A stretch of 64,000 nt of DNA, from positions 63,345,840 to 63,409,839 of the forward strand of contig CM051461.1 of NCBI GenBank assembly GCA_028095005.1, given 5' to 3'. Position 1 is the stretch's first letter. Each line of letters begins with the position of its first letter. The position numbers were made by a program, and so were the translations under genes. Source of the DNA: Rhynchospora pubera (taxonomy: Eukaryota; Streptophyta; Magnoliopsida; Poales; Cyperaceae). Under the pieces are notes generated by a model, which was given only the letters and a program-made list of their open reading frames with translations, was not told where the DNA came from and ran no database searches. Below, in pieces: positions 44,938-57,570 of the stretch.

Positions 44938-47841
44938 ATGGGAAAGAATGCAAGTGGTAATGGCCACACCGAGCCCGAGGGTGTCGTCGAGATGGACCCC
45001 ACTCATCGCTACCTGAGGGTATCTTTTCTTTTCTTTTCTACCTCTTTGTCTTTTTAATTTTTTTTTTCTGCAAGAAAAAAAAAGAAAGTATTGATTTAAT
45101 TTGATAATAATTTCAGTATAGTGATGCTCTGGGAAAGGGAGCATATAAGAAAGTGTAAGTTTTACTTCTCCCTTTTTACTCTTTTTCCTTTGCTACTGCC
45201 TTGCAAATCCCACACTTTAGGAGTTAGCAATAATTACTGATCAAAGTTTCTGGGGCTAAAATTGAACATACTAATCAAGTTGCAAAACAGGTACAAGGCA
45301 TTTGATCAGATTGATGGCATGGAGGTTGCATGGAATAAAGTGAGCATAGACAAGATGCTGCAGTCACCAGAAAACCTCTCCAGGCTCTATTCTGAGGTCC
45401 ATTTTCTCAAGACCCTTCACCATCAAAACATACTGAAGTTCCACACTTCATGGGTTGATGATGAGAGCAGATACATCAATATCATTACTGAGCTATTCAC
45501 CTCTGGTGTCTGGTAGCCTAAGAGCGTATGTTCTGTCCAACTGTGCTATCAAACTTCGAATTTTCATTTTGTTTGGTTTTCCATGGCTTTAGAGTTCCCT
45601 TCGTTCAAGCTGTACCCGAGAGCCATACACAAAATTATCAGTGTTGTTCGCTACTGCAAATTAATCTTATTTTCTGTTGCAATTCCAAGGAGCTTTCAAA
45701 TTCGAATACTAGTTGTTATTTTCCATTAATCAGGCCATCAGGGTTCCATATTGCTGCCACCTTTATTTGCCTCACAGATGATTTCTTAGTGCACCAACTG
45801 TTGAAATTTCACTGTCCTGAAAATTTGTGGTTTGTTACATAGCATTTTTTTAATCAGGGTTTGAATTGAGATGATTAGCATGCAAAACATGTAGGTATTG
45901 TAAGAAGCATCAACAAGTGGATTTGAAAGCTATAAAGAATTGGGCTCGGCAGATCCTAAGGGGATTAGTGTATCTCCACAACCATAATCCTCCCATAATT
46001 CATAGAGATCTGAAGTGCGACAACATATTCATTAATGGGAACAGTGGTGAGGTTAAAATTGGAGATCTTGGTCTTGCCACGATGATGCTGCAAGCCAAGG
46101 CCCATAGTGTTATTGGTTCGTTCTATTTATTCTTTTCTAATCAGTAATAGTTTAGTCTTTTTTTTCAATTGAATAATTATAACAATTGTTGAAATTGTTA
46201 AAGGGACTCCTGAATTTATGGCTCCCGAGCTTTATGAAGAAGAGTATAATGAACTAGTTGATGTATATTCCTTCGGCATGTGCTTACTAGAGATGGTGAC
46301 CCTTGAATACCCATACAGTGAGTGTCAAAATGCCGCTCAGATATTCAAACGTGTCTCTACGGTATGACTTTATATAAGAAAATTTTGGTTTGGCCAATTA
46401 TTTCATCAATCACTTTGTAGTATTTTTCTTGCAGGGAGTGAAGCCAGCAGCACTAGAAAAGGTCACGAACTTGCAGCTGCGGGCCTTCATAGAGCAGTGC
46501 CTGGTTCCTGTATCAGAGAGAAAGTCGGCTGAAGAACTTTTAGAGGACCTTTTCCTCAAGTGCAGTAACTCAGAAGAAGTTAAACCTAATGCTAACAATA
46601 TTTCGTCTGCAGTTTTACCTCTAAAATCACATAGTAGCACAAGCGCTGACAAAAGTCTGTTGGATGTTGAGGTAGAATGCCAGTTGAGCTCAATCAGCGA
46701 TGGTGCTGTTGAGGGGATCCATGTGGAGCCTGCCTCACCTACACTTCAGTTCGTACGAGTCAACAAAGATATTGAGTTCAGCCTTGAGGGAGGAACAATA
46801 GATGAGAATTCAGTTTCTTTGTACATGCGTATCATCGACTCAAATGGTAAGTATCAGTTAATTAATTAATTCAAATCTGTTCCTTAATTTATTTTCGTGT
46901 AAGATTGAGAGACTGGGACACGGATATATGCAGAATTGTGCTTGTAAATAAGGGGAATACAAATGAAAGTGCAAAAAAAAAGAGAACCATTAGAAAGTGA
47001 TTTATTTTTTTTTTTTTTTTTTTGCCCAGGTCATGTGAATAATGTTCACTTTACATTTTACTTGGATTCTGACACTTCCCATGGGGTGGCTAGTGAGATG
47101 GTCGAGCAGCTTGAACTAGGAGATTATCACGTGCCTTTCTTGTCTGAATTTATAGATTATCTCATCTCGTGCCTTGTCCCTAACTGGAGGCCCCTCCCCA
47201 AACAATTGGCAAATGGCGACGATGCATCCCCTGTTAGATGTGGTTCTTCCTTTGAAAAAAAATTGACAATGCAAGGTGAGTTGACAGGGGAGAATGGGGA
47301 GATGATAGAAAATAACTTGCTGTTGCCATTGGCACTGGAGAAAGGAGATGGTCTACCTAAGTCTAACAGGGAGGGGAGATCTGATCATGACAGTTCATTG
47401 ACATCTCTAGAGCTGGCTGAGGTCAAAGGGGAGTTGAAAGCTGGCTCCGGAAGTTCCCTTACAGTGGCGCCACTAAAAGAGAATGGGGAAGAGATGAAAC
47501 CTGATGGTGACACTCTCCAACCATCTGTGAAGCTGACAGGGACCAATGCATGTGCAGCTGATGTGGATTCTGTTGCTTCTGGAAACTGCAATTGTGAAAC
47601 GGGTGAGAGTAGTGCACCTCCCGACAGGGGGTATGGTGCTGAGGCTGTTGCGAAGAAACCCTTGAACGGGTGCACTCTTCAATATTTAGATGACGATGAC
47701 AAAGAGGGGCTTCAGTCTGAGATTGATGACATAACAGAGCACTATAGACATCTGTTCGAGGAATTGAATAGGATGCAAGAGGTGGCATTGGAGAATGCAC
47801 ACATGAGGTGGATGCGCAAGTTGGGGAAAAGATCTGGTTGA
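44938..47841 (+). CDS. WNK (with-no-lysine) serine/threonine kinase, 7 exons
   Basis: Exons 44938-45018, 45117-45154, 45291-45512, 45895-46115, 46204-46361, 46435-46846, 47030-47841; 647 residues, all phases agree. The kinase domain starts at about residue 25: LGKGAYKKV glycine loop with its Lys, VAWN where ordinary kinases have the subdomain II Lys, HRDLKCDN catalytic loop, GDLGLA in place of DFG, GTPEFMAPE activation segment. All are WNK hallmarks. An OSR1_C-like domain (YMRIIDSNGHVNNVHFTFYL) follows, then an acidic tail and a short coiled coil. Plant WNKs are cytosolic regulators of ion balance, flowering and G-protein signalling. Oddity: exon 3 ends with a 7-bp duplication. The ancestral donor at 45526 now gives a TAG; the model uses a GT at 45513, giving TSGVW-YCKKH. 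Closest by memory to the WNK8/10 group. Confidence 0.88.
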
Positions 47842-48618
47842 TGCTCTTTCTGCATTTTTGCTTTCTTTCTCTTTTTTTTTTTAAGCATAGAAAGGAATTT
47901 AGGGTGTGTTGATCGCCATAATTTTTTTTATATAATTGTGGTTGAATAAACTATATCTATAGAAGCGTTGTCTGGTTGTTTGTGGATGTACTTTTTTTTT
48001 TTTTTTTGAAGGTTTTTGTGGATGTACCTAACAAACGTTTTGAAGTTCGTTTCGTCATGTCTCCGTACATAAAAAAAATGATTCAGATTGGCGCTTTAAA
48101 TGTTAGATTGTAGAGCAGGTTATCTCCCTAAGCAAACCCGCGTTTTCCATGTAGAAAATCTAGATGTTATCTAGGCGCCATGATGGTTCTGATCAGGAAA
48201 TAAACATTGAAGGGCGTGATGCGCTGAAAGAAACCCCATGTGATTAAATGGGAAATAAACATTTTGAGGGCGTGTTTTGCTGGACAGCTGACATGTATCA
48301 ATGGAATTGAGCAGGCTTGGGCATGATAGATGGATAAAGAACGAATTCAATCACTGTCTACGTTCCAAATATAAAAAATCTGAAATGTTGGGAACACACC
48401 AATTGGTTGTTATCTACATTCTAACACTACTGATCCCAGAAAGAAATCTCAAATTTTTCTTTGGCAAATCACATAAAGCACTTTCCAAACTCACAACATG
48501 TTGAAAGCTGATAACAACTAGTACTTTTTTATCAGAACCAAACTCGACCAAAAAAACATGGGTGGATTCATTCGGCATTTGCCTTCCCCTCAATGCTGAT
48601 AATGGAGACAAAATGCTA
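47842..48618. other. 3' UTR of WNK and intergenic DNA
   Basis: T-rich 3' UTR to about 48090, then intergenic sequence with no supported gene. Confidence 0.5.
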
Positions 48619-48627
48619 GCTAAAAAT

Positions 48628-49032
48628 GAGATGGGCTAAAATCAGCTACGACTGACGGATGTAATCGTCAGCTACGATCAAATCTCAATTTTACGAGATT
48701 CTAACATTCGATCCGAACCGTTCATTGTGTTCTCCATATTGAAATCTCATTAGAGACCAAATTTTACATTTTTATGATTTTATTTACTATTTTTTTGAGA
48801 TTTTTAAAAATCATAGTTATTGAAGGGTCCAGAATTGTTTAGATTAAGAATTTTGTAAAATATCAAACAAATACTAAAAAATTTCAGAAAAATATAAAAT
48901 TTGGTCTCCAATGAGATTTCAATGTGGAGAACACATTGAACGGTTCGGATCGACTGTTAGAATCTCGAAAATTGAGATTTGATCGTAGCTGACGGTTGCA
49001 TTTGTCAGTCGTGGCTGATTTTAGCCCATCTC
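48628..49032. mobile_element. Foldback MITE with perfect 9-bp target duplication
   Basis: 405 bp; arms of about 150 bp start GAGATGGGCTAAAATCAGC and end with its reverse complement. GCTAAAAAT flanks both sides (48619-48627 and 49033-49041). A 9-bp site suggests a Mutator-type MITE. Confidence 0.93.
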
Positions 49033-49291
49033 GCTAAAAATTGGGTTAATGGCTCTCTCTCTCTATCTCTCTCCAGTTCTTCATTGACCACACAAAAAGA
49101 GCAACATAACATCAAATAATATTATAAAATATTATGGTTAGGAAAAAATAATGTTATATTAAACAAAGATGATATTTCATAAAGTCGAGAAATTATTCCC
49201 TAAGAACGAATAAGACAGCCCCCTAAGAACATAAAGTAGACCATCTCGTGTAAAGGTTTTTACCCCCCTTCAGAACTCATCTCTCAATTAG

Positions 49292-49510
49292 TCAATTTCC
49301 TAGTATCCTCAACAACCACCTAAAGTCAACACTTGGCCATTTGGAAAGGAAATAAACCTCAAAAGAAAACATATAAATGGATGCTGCAAAAGATAATTCC
49401 TGCTCGAGCTCTTCTCTGGTTAACATCGTCGATGAGGGAGCACATGGTGCATCTAATGCATCAATATTGTCTGGCTGAGTTAGCTTTAGTACAAAAAACT
49501 TGTGTCCTTG
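49292..49510 (-). pseudogene. Duplicated terminal exon of the lipoate ligase gene
   Basis: The minus strand reads FFVLKLTQPDNIDALDAPCA and then TREELEQELSF, parallel to HFVLQPIQADDINALNIPYA and TKEELEKELLS of the real last exon 300-500 bp away. The following 3' sequences also match (for example CACTTGGCCATTT and CACTTAGCCATTT). It has no matching stop position and reads on to a later stop at 49292. Confidence 0.75.
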
Positions 49511-49779
49511 GAAAAGAATCATAAAAGTGAAAACAAAGTGTGCATACATTTTTTTACAAAAATTGTCATATCTTAAATATTTGTTTTTACATCATCAAAT
49601 GTATTTTCTTTTCCAAAGAAAAATTAAAATAATAGTTTCCTCCCAACATCAATTAGACATTGTCACTGGAATGGCAAAATGTTCATTGCCATTGATCACA
49701 CTTAGCCATTTTAAAAAGGATATAAACCTCCTGGGAAAAAAACAAATATGATAAATGGATGCAGCAAAAGGAAATTTGA

Positions 49780-52039
49780 TCAAGCAGTAGTGCTTAATAA
49801 TTCCTTCTCAAGCTCCTCTTTAGTTAACAACCTCGATGAGGGAGCATATGGTATATTCAATGCATTGATATCGTCCGCCTGAATTGGCTGTAGTACAAAA
49901 TGTTTTTGAAGAGAATTTAGGGTTTTCTCTATGAAAATCAACTTGCTTGGTACAAAATCCTTCATTTTGCACAGGAACTCTTCATGCGACCTTTCCTGCA
50001 ACCATGAGAAAAACCATTCACCATTTAATTATTTTTTTCATTCTTAATGTTGCTTCCATTTCTTCATTAGTATCTTTGAAAAAAAAAAAGTAAGTAATGT
50101 TTTTTTAAAACCAGAACCGACTATTGAACTGGTGGTTAAAATCGAGATAGATAATAATATATGTATTTAGTTAGCCTGGAGTGCAACCAAACAGGTATGG
50201 GAAACTGGTATTTAGTTGGCCTCAAGCACAACAAAACCTGACTGACCATCTTCAATTTTTGCTTGGATTTTCTTCAAGTTTTGTATTTTTTTTTTAAAAA
50301 AAACAATCTGGTTCTAGTAGTGGCTTTGTCTGGTTTAACCAGTACAGTGCTGGTTCACAACGGTTTGATATCATGCCAGTTTTAGGGACAAAATGGACCA
50401 GACCAGTGCGCGGTTCACAGTTAAATTGGTCGAACCAGCCAGTCCAGTTAGATCTTTCAAAACATTGAAAATAGGAAGACAAGTGTTAAAAATAAGCAGA
50501 AGCTGTACAGAACGCACATAATGTAACTCCAACAAAATAAAGCTAATTATATTTAAAATTGAAGCAAGAACAGACACACCAATCGGTATTTCGGGGATCG
50601 TGGAGGATGTTTCAGGTAGTCCATGTTTTTTACATCATAATCCCATAGAAACGAGGTGTGGTGAATCCATCTGTTTTTGGTTATGGACTGGGCATTTCCA
50701 CCAAATTTAAGGTTATTGAATACATAATCTGAGGGGGAAAAATTGAAAAGTAGAATCAATCAGAAAAACAGTATAGTTTGTCATAATTATATTAACCAAT
50801 GTAAACACTATCCAGTTATGATAAATAAGACATACTGTTTTACTTTGTGGTTTCTTTTTTACCAAAGTTAACAATCTTATTCCAGAAATACATATATACT
50901 AAAAATATGTTGCTAGTCTTAGTTCAGTGCACCTATAGCACCACCAGATAGCAGTAATGCTGGTACAGGTTTGGGATTACTTGCATACACAAGCATTTGT
51001 TTGGTACCACTGGTTTCTGACATCACTATGAAGGTATGCAAGTAATCCCAAAATGAGGTTTGGGATGGATGCATACAGAAGCATCTGTTTGGTACCACCG
51101 GTTTCTGACATAACTATGAGGGTATGCAATGTAACCAAATATAAGATTGAACATCCTTATTTTATCTCATTTAACTAAAAAGAAATGTGAAATCATAAAA
51201 ATTGGAAGTACCCACAATCTCATGTTACCATTTTCTCTAAGTTGGAACTTGCCAAAGTCAGAAAGTGCATCATGGTACAGTGTACCAGTCCAAGACATTA
51301 TTGGCTGGGGATAAAGATTCAACAAAGGTACAGCCTGTCTACTACATATTAATGTGACAAATATTGTCTCTTTATCGACAATGACAGTACCGCCCCCGGT
51401 GAATCTCCTAATTACAGGGACTTGATTGTAAATCACCGACTTGATGTTTATTAATTCTGACGGCTTCCTGGTGTAATAAGTTTTGTATTCAGTCAAACTT
51501 CAAATTTAAAACTTTTGTTACCATTAAAGTTGTATCACTAAATACTATTTTGTTCTTGTGCATCCACTCTCTTCCTTTTATTTATTTATTTTTTTCCATT
51601 TTCCTATTGGCATATGCTTCCTTAGGGTTCCAAGTGTAATTATGTTATGCTGTGTTTTGAATGTACATTTGCAGACCAAACCAATCTACTGAGGTACCAT
51701 GTTCTTGGTTGCAGTAACATAAGTTGGAGCAAAGATCAGTTGATAAAAAAAAAGGCTAGTACAGATACCACTGCCAATACCAGATCTCCACTAGTCAGGT
51801 TCACAAATGGTAGGTAATTCTTTCTTATAATTGTTAATGAAAAGGCCAAAAAAAGATTACCCAGAAACCCCCATGACTATTGTAGGTTGAGGCGTACCAA
51901 CATTTAGTATGCACCAATTTTTGAAATCAGACCTCAAAAGTCTCTCCTCCAAATGCAGTTGGTCTAAAATGGGCACACCTTGCATTCTGACCAGATTCAT
52001 AATGGGGAGAGCAGTTTTTTTGGCATTATGCAAATTCAT
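49780..52039 (-). CDS. LPLA: Lipoate-protein ligase A-type protein, 4 exons
   Basis: Exons 52039-51861, 51467-51229, 50728-50580, 49995-49780; 260 residues, phases agree throughout. Reads VPILDQLHLEERLLR, PTIVMGVSG, then the LplA signature VIRRFTGGGTVIVD, PQPIMSWTG, and KFGGNAQSITKNRWIHHTSF with the lipoyl-AMP site Lys region. This is the BPL/LPL catalytic fold that attaches lipoate or octanoate to dehydrogenase E2 and glycine cleavage H proteins. Length matches the short plant LplA-like proteins. The start is the first ATG after a CAG acceptor-like site at 52059, so an extra 5' exon (for example a mitochondrial targeting peptide) cannot be excluded. Intron 2 (50729-51228) carries a small foldback repeat. 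Confidence 0.88.
50970..51130. repeat. Small foldback and partial duplication in an LPLA intron
   Basis: TTTGGGATTACTTGCATAC at 50970-50988 is exactly inverted at 51034-51052. A second diverged copy of most of the unit (GTTTGGTACCACCGGTTTCT) follows at 51057-51130. Confidence 0.8.
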
Positions 52040-52057
52040 CCTTGCAATTCGCTTCAA

Positions 52058-52098
52058 TCTGTAATGTAAATTAGTAATATATTGTCACTTTTTGCAAA

Positions 52099-52135
<37 letters not shown>

Positions 52136-52890
52136 TTGAGCAAGCACAAAGGGAAGGGTTGGAAGAGTTAGAAGAGCATGAGAGATGAGATCAGAGGCGA
52201 AGTTGAAGTTGGAGAGGGGTGAGATGGGCCTTTCGGAATATGGACTGAGCCCAATTATCACTATTCACTCTCTTTCTTTTCCTGGGCCGTTCATTTCTGA
52301 AATATAAATTTCCACAACAAAATTACTCTAGTCTATGTTCATCGAGCAAATAAATCTACTTCTATTATATTCAAACGACGTCCATTACCATACACGAAAA
52401 CTATTAACTTGGAAGTTCATTTACGATAAACAACTTCTTCTTTGCTACTATGAACAAAAATTAAAACAAATTCATCACTAGAGTACAATTGATATAAAGT
52501 TCATACCACTAAGTATGATCTTTCTTTGAAGTTTGAACCCATGGTCATAGTAAATTTGAATCCGTGTTTGTTGTTTTGTTTTTGAAACTTGAAAGTCGGA
52601 CCATGTCTCCTCCATGATGCAAAATATATGATCGTAGGGGTTCTTTCTGCATGTTGCACGCCCCGAGGGGCGAGGGAGGGCGTTTTTTAACGCCCTAAAA
52701 AAAATTAAACCAAAAGAAATAAATAAAAAATCGAAATAAAAACAGCATATTACATAGCACCAGTTCCTATTACAATATTCCCAATTGTTTTCTTTAGCAT
52801 TGCTTTTCCCCAACAATAACTTGGAGGAAAACAAAAAAAAAGGCTCCAAAGTTCTGAATGCCACAACTTGGAAAAGAAGAAAAAAATTAA
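52058..52890. other. Intergenic between LPLA and the ALP1-like gene
   Basis: Contains an (AG)n microsatellite at 52101-52132 next to the LPLA 5' end, and a small hairpin GGGCGTTTTTTAACGCCC at 52678-52695. The rest is the LPLA promoter region and the ALP1-like 3' UTR; no other gene is supported. Confidence 0.55.
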
Positions 52891-52901
52891 AATATTGTAT
52901 G

Positions 52902-55900
52902 TCATGCGGGTCCTGACTTGTCAGCCAGATACTGGGACAAAGCATCCCTTACAGCAACCCCACTTTCATCGGCCACACCACACACCTGCGGCTTGTAGTT
53001 TCCATCATGTAGGCATGATGAGTGCATCATCATCGCTTCCCCTCTCTCATCATCCTCAAAATCTATCATAATATTATGCAACAAGCCACACGCAAGGATC
53101 ATGCGAGGCAACCTATGCTTGTCGGGTCGCCACATCTCCCCCTGGAAGAACCTCCACATGTCCTTGAAGCGCGCAAGTGCTCTTGATGCCACTGAACGGG
53201 TCGCCGAGTGCCTTTTATTGAAGCCTGATTTGTGAACTGCATTATCGGTACCTTGATACGGGGTCATCAGCCAGGGTAGCAGTGGGTATCCGTTATCGCC
53301 TACAATGTACTCCCTTATTTCAGAACAGTCCGAAAGTTTTACTGATTTGCCATTAAGGCGGGCCCCCTTCTCGCAGAGCTTGTAGAAACCTGAGCTTTTT
53401 AAAATTTGGAGCTCGTTCATACTCCCAGGCCAACCAGTTATTATGTCTCTGAAACGCATGTCCGGGTCGACAATGACCTGAAATTAAAGGACTCACTTCC
53501 ATTGTCAGGCTGGGTTTCAGTTTAATGATATATTCATATCCAAAAGCATACACTATTTTCATTTGAAAAAGGCATAATGATTTACCTGAATTACCATTGA
53601 GTGGTTTTTCTCACTATCGAGCCAGACCTTGCTGTTAGGCTCGCCAGATGGCAGACATAGCATGATGTGAGTCGTGTCTATGGCCCCACAGCAATTGGGC
53701 AACCCCTTTATTTTCTCATTTTTGGCCTTAATTTTTTCCATTTCATCTGCATCTGGCCACCTGAGGTGGCTTAGACCCCGTTCCTCCATTGCCTCCACAA
53801 AACGCCACGTGACCTGTAAGTAACACGCCAAAATCAAAAGACTCAAAAACTTGTCAAATACATCATCATGCTATGTAAGTATTACTTGTACAGTAACACA
53901 CCAAAAGGAGATTAAACTGAAGTGTTTCCATCCCCATGTATTACTACTCAAGGTGGGATGGTGCACAATGCAGTGTAAGTATCGTACCCCAACTAGACAT
54001 GGTATCAGAAAGACAAACAGAAGCCCCCAAAACATTCATACAATTTTATTACAAAATGCATTCATTGACAAAAAGAAAACTTACATTATATAAAGGAATG
54101 CTTGTAAAAAAAATTCCCCGACCAAAAAGCAAAAATATGTTTTCTACTTGCTGTACAAAGAGTAGGAAATATAACATGTACGGATCCATGCTTATCTGAT
54201 ATGCATTTTCCTGCCACTGGGAAACAAAATCATAGTGTACATGTACCAACACATGCTGGCTCCCGTGCAAGTACAGTACCAACCCAAAGTGCCCACCAAC
54301 CCCCCGCTCCCCGGCAGGACCCACTCCCCATTCAAGGCATTTGTAGATAGGGCTGTCAAACATGGTTAACGACCACGGAATTGCCCTCTGCCGTTACCGT
54401 TTCATTTGAAAAATGGTACTGAAACAGCATGCCATTACCGTTCCATTTATTACACGAAACAGATTTCTGTTCCATCAACCATTCCACTTATCATTTTCTA
54501 TTAAAATAACCAATTTCAGTGGTTCCATTTTCTGATAACGGTATAACCAACTGTGCCACATACCATTTCGTTTAGAAAACGGTACAATTTTTTATGCCAC
54601 TTACCGTTCCATTTAGGTTAAACTAAATGGCATAACGGTAAGTGGCGTACCGTTGACAGCCCTATCAGTAGAATTTAATAAAGGAAATGGCACAAGAAAT
54701 GTACAATTTGATCCAGTACCTGAGACACAGTGGAGTGGTTAGTACCAAAGGCAGTGCCGACATTGACCAGGGAATCACCAGAGCTTAGACGTCTGAGAGC
54801 CACCGCGACCTGATCTTCCACGGCCATGGCTGAGCCATCGACAAAGAGATACTGGGAGTTTTTGGTCATAAGGATGTCTTTCACAAGAGAGCATATATAA
54901 TTGAAGGTTCTTCTTGGCATTTTCATTACCGACTCAAACTCCAGCTTCTCAATTGGTATCGACAGTGTCACTGCATGCATTTCCATGCAATCCTTAGTTC
55001 TAAATTGTAACCCATTTTCATGTTTAATCAATGTGCTGCTGTCAGCAGGTCTTATTTCCATGATCAATTATGCACAAGAATTTCACTTGCAATTGAATAT
55101 ATAAACATACATTATATCATTCAGCGGTTTGGGTAGAAGTGTATCATCAAAAAGAAAATTTAACACTCAGAAAGTACAACTAAAATTGGAGTGGAAAATA
55201 TAATAGCAGATTGAGGTATTGTTTGGTTATCAAATAATATAAATTACAAAAAAGAAACAGATTTAACCTCAAACAATCATGGGAAAAGAAAGAATAATAA
55301 ACTTGACTATGTCAGAATCCCAAAATTATCATGATATTATTATTACTAGTAAAGGATACAAGCAGTGTCCTTCTGCCGATTTAGTCTTCCCGTTATTCAG
55401 TACAACTCTTCCCCAAAACACAGACGCACATAAGAAAATGAAGAAACTTAACAGAAGGTGCTTGCAACTATTTTTTATTATTTCAGTGCCTATTTTAATA
55501 CATAATTCAGCAAAGATAAAAAAAAATAAACCACAAACAAACTGCACCAGCATTATTAAATGGATTAATAGAGAAATACGGGCAAATGCAATAGCTTTTC
55601 ATCTGATATGAACGAATTTGAGATTTTATTGGACTCACAATTTGGTAAATCCTAGTTGAAATTCATAATTTTATTTAGTTTTACTGCATTAGTTTCCTTA
55701 ATATCAAACATTATGCTACATTCAATACAGATCTGCGCAAAATCACTTTCGAGTGAACACAGAATCAGATAATTGAGAAATTGGACAATGGATGAACTGG
55801 AAAGCAATCCCACAACGTAGTTGTACCACGCCTCAAATTTAAAGTCCATGTACATCAAATATCGGCTACGAGGGATTGATTGCAGAAAAGGGGGATTGTG

Positions 55901-56354
55901 GAATTAGTGGATTGAAACATGGATTGAATATGCAATAGTTGGCAACATGAATCGAGATCAATTGATTACAGGAACAATCAGGTAAGGTAATACAGAGATA
56001 TAAATCCACACTAGTGCATCAAAAGACTGCACCTTGTTGAATTACTCAAAAATTGAGGTCCAGAGTCCAGTCCACATATTCAATACAACCCAAAAGTGAC
56101 GAGTAATGCAAAATAGATCCATGGTGTGTGTGGAGGCGTGTGAATTGCAAGAGATGCCAATGGAGATGAGATGAGATGATATACAAATAGAACTCGTTGT
56201 GGGTTGTACCTGAAATCCGCCTGGAGAATGTATCCCACCAATCGGCGTCGGCGGAGTCGGGCAGGAGAAGGAGAGAGGCAAGCGGGTCGGGTTGGGTCTT
56301 CCTGTTCCTGGCCTTGTCGCGCCTCTTCCGCTTGGTGCCTCTGAGTGGGGCCAT
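52902..56354 (-). CDS. ALP1-like protein (domesticated PIF/Harbinger nuclease), 4 exons
   Basis: Exons 56354-56210, 54970-54720, 53813-53586, 53477-52902; 399 residues. It begins MAPLRGTKRKRRDK, a basic nuclear-type start, then DWWDTFSRRIS, PRRTFNYICSLVKD, VAVALRRLSSGDSL, STVSQVTWRFVEAMEERGL, LPNCCGAIDTTHI, IVDPDMRFRDIITGWPGS, EIREYIVGDNGYPLLPWLM and RPDKHRLPRMILACGLLHN. This follows the plant ALP1-like/HARBI1 DDE_4 family in order and length. Two DDE aspartates are present (GAID, VDPD), but the third acidic residue region reads RSVASRALARFK without Glu, as in domesticated relatives. Known ALP proteins associate with Polycomb repressive complex 2. The acceptor of exon 2 (54970) is the least certain junction. 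A hAT MITE lies in intron 2. Confidence 0.87.
54348..54664. mobile_element. hAT MITE in intron 2 of the ALP1-like gene
   Basis: 317 bp, TAGGGCTGTCAAACATGG to CCGTTGACAGCCCTA, with flanking 8-mers TTTGTAGA and TCAGTAGA (6 of 8). The same family as the hATs at 1929 and 41722. It starts 55 bp downstream of the intron's 5' splice site. Confidence 0.85.
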
Positions 56355-57312
56355 GTTGTCAGTCGGGTAATACAGAAAGAGGAGGGAAGGATCAATGGCG
56401 GGTTGGTTGTTGTTTCGTTGCGACTTGTGAGTTGTGAGAGAAAGAAGGGAAATTAATTTAATTAATTATAATTACTATACAGAAAAAGAAAGAAGTGTTA
56501 TATAGTATAGGCATGCAAGGAAATTAAGCGCCTTCTCTTTTCTTCTTCTCTTCTCTTGTTGTTTAGTAATTTATTATACAAGAAAGAAAGAAAGGAAGAA
56601 ATAGAGAGAGTGGTTCGTAAGTAGCAGAGAGAGGGAATGTAACTATGTAAGTGTTGTTTTCATATTAGAAACAAGGCAAAGACACAAAACTTGCAAGTTT
56701 AATTCGTAATCACTAATCAGAGGGATGGGTTTATTTGCTTCAGTTCAGGCTTCAGGGCTTCACGCAAAAACTTTGGTTCAGGTAAATTACTTGTTTACAA
56801 ACCACCCCTTTGTTTTGCAAAAATAACCACTTTTCCGATCCATTGCTTCTTTTCTTATCTACTATACTACCAAGATGCATCAATACAATTTTGTTCTTGT
56901 TTTGTTTTTTTTTTCTTTTTAAAGGGGACAAAATTAATCGTTTTGCTGATTTTTAGATATTGATGTCGCTTGTTATTGAAATAGTGCCATTGACTTATCT
57001 TTTAGGAAAAAAAATTGCAAACAAATAGATGCATTGTGGTAATTTGGATCTATTACACATACACAGCAGTTGTATATTATGACAAACATATATTAAATAA
57101 GATGTACATGTATTAATTTCAATTTGGAAGAACACATAGCTGCTATGTATTTTCACACGAAGATTTGCCAAAATTCTTTCCGTCAATAAAACAATAACAA
57201 CAACAACTAAGCTTTTATGTCCCAAACAAGTTAAGAGTAAGCAAGAAAAGAAACCCAATAGAAAAGGTCACCAAAGAAAAATAATATAATATAAAAATAG
57301 TACTAGTAATAC

Positions 57313-57344
<32 letters not shown>

Positions 57345-57570
57345 CCCAACAGTTTATTCTTTTTGGCTTTCTGCCAAACTAACAATAAAAGAAAATTTAA
57401 TTTTTTTCGGCCGACTTTTTCTTTCTTTTTTTTTATTTGTTTTGGTTGCTCCACAGTGAATTTTTTTTTTCCTTTTGTAGAAATTTCTGCTGTTTCCAGG
57501 GTCCCCCACTCTTCAATCTCAAAATAAATTCCTTCTCTTTTTTGGGAAAGCAATTAATCTTTCAGTTATA
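56355..57570. other. ALP1-like promoter and intergenic DNA
   Basis: The 5' region of the ALP1-like gene, then AT-rich DNA with an (AAT)n microsatellite at 57312-57342. No further gene supported. Confidence 0.5.

Noticed and set aside
47385..47800. Minus-strand frames opposite the last WNK exon
   Set aside because: Shadow frames of a well-supported coding exon.
57215..57553. 112-codon minus frame
   Set aside because: Lysine- and isoleucine-rich translation of an (AAT)n microsatellite and poly-A/T tracts.
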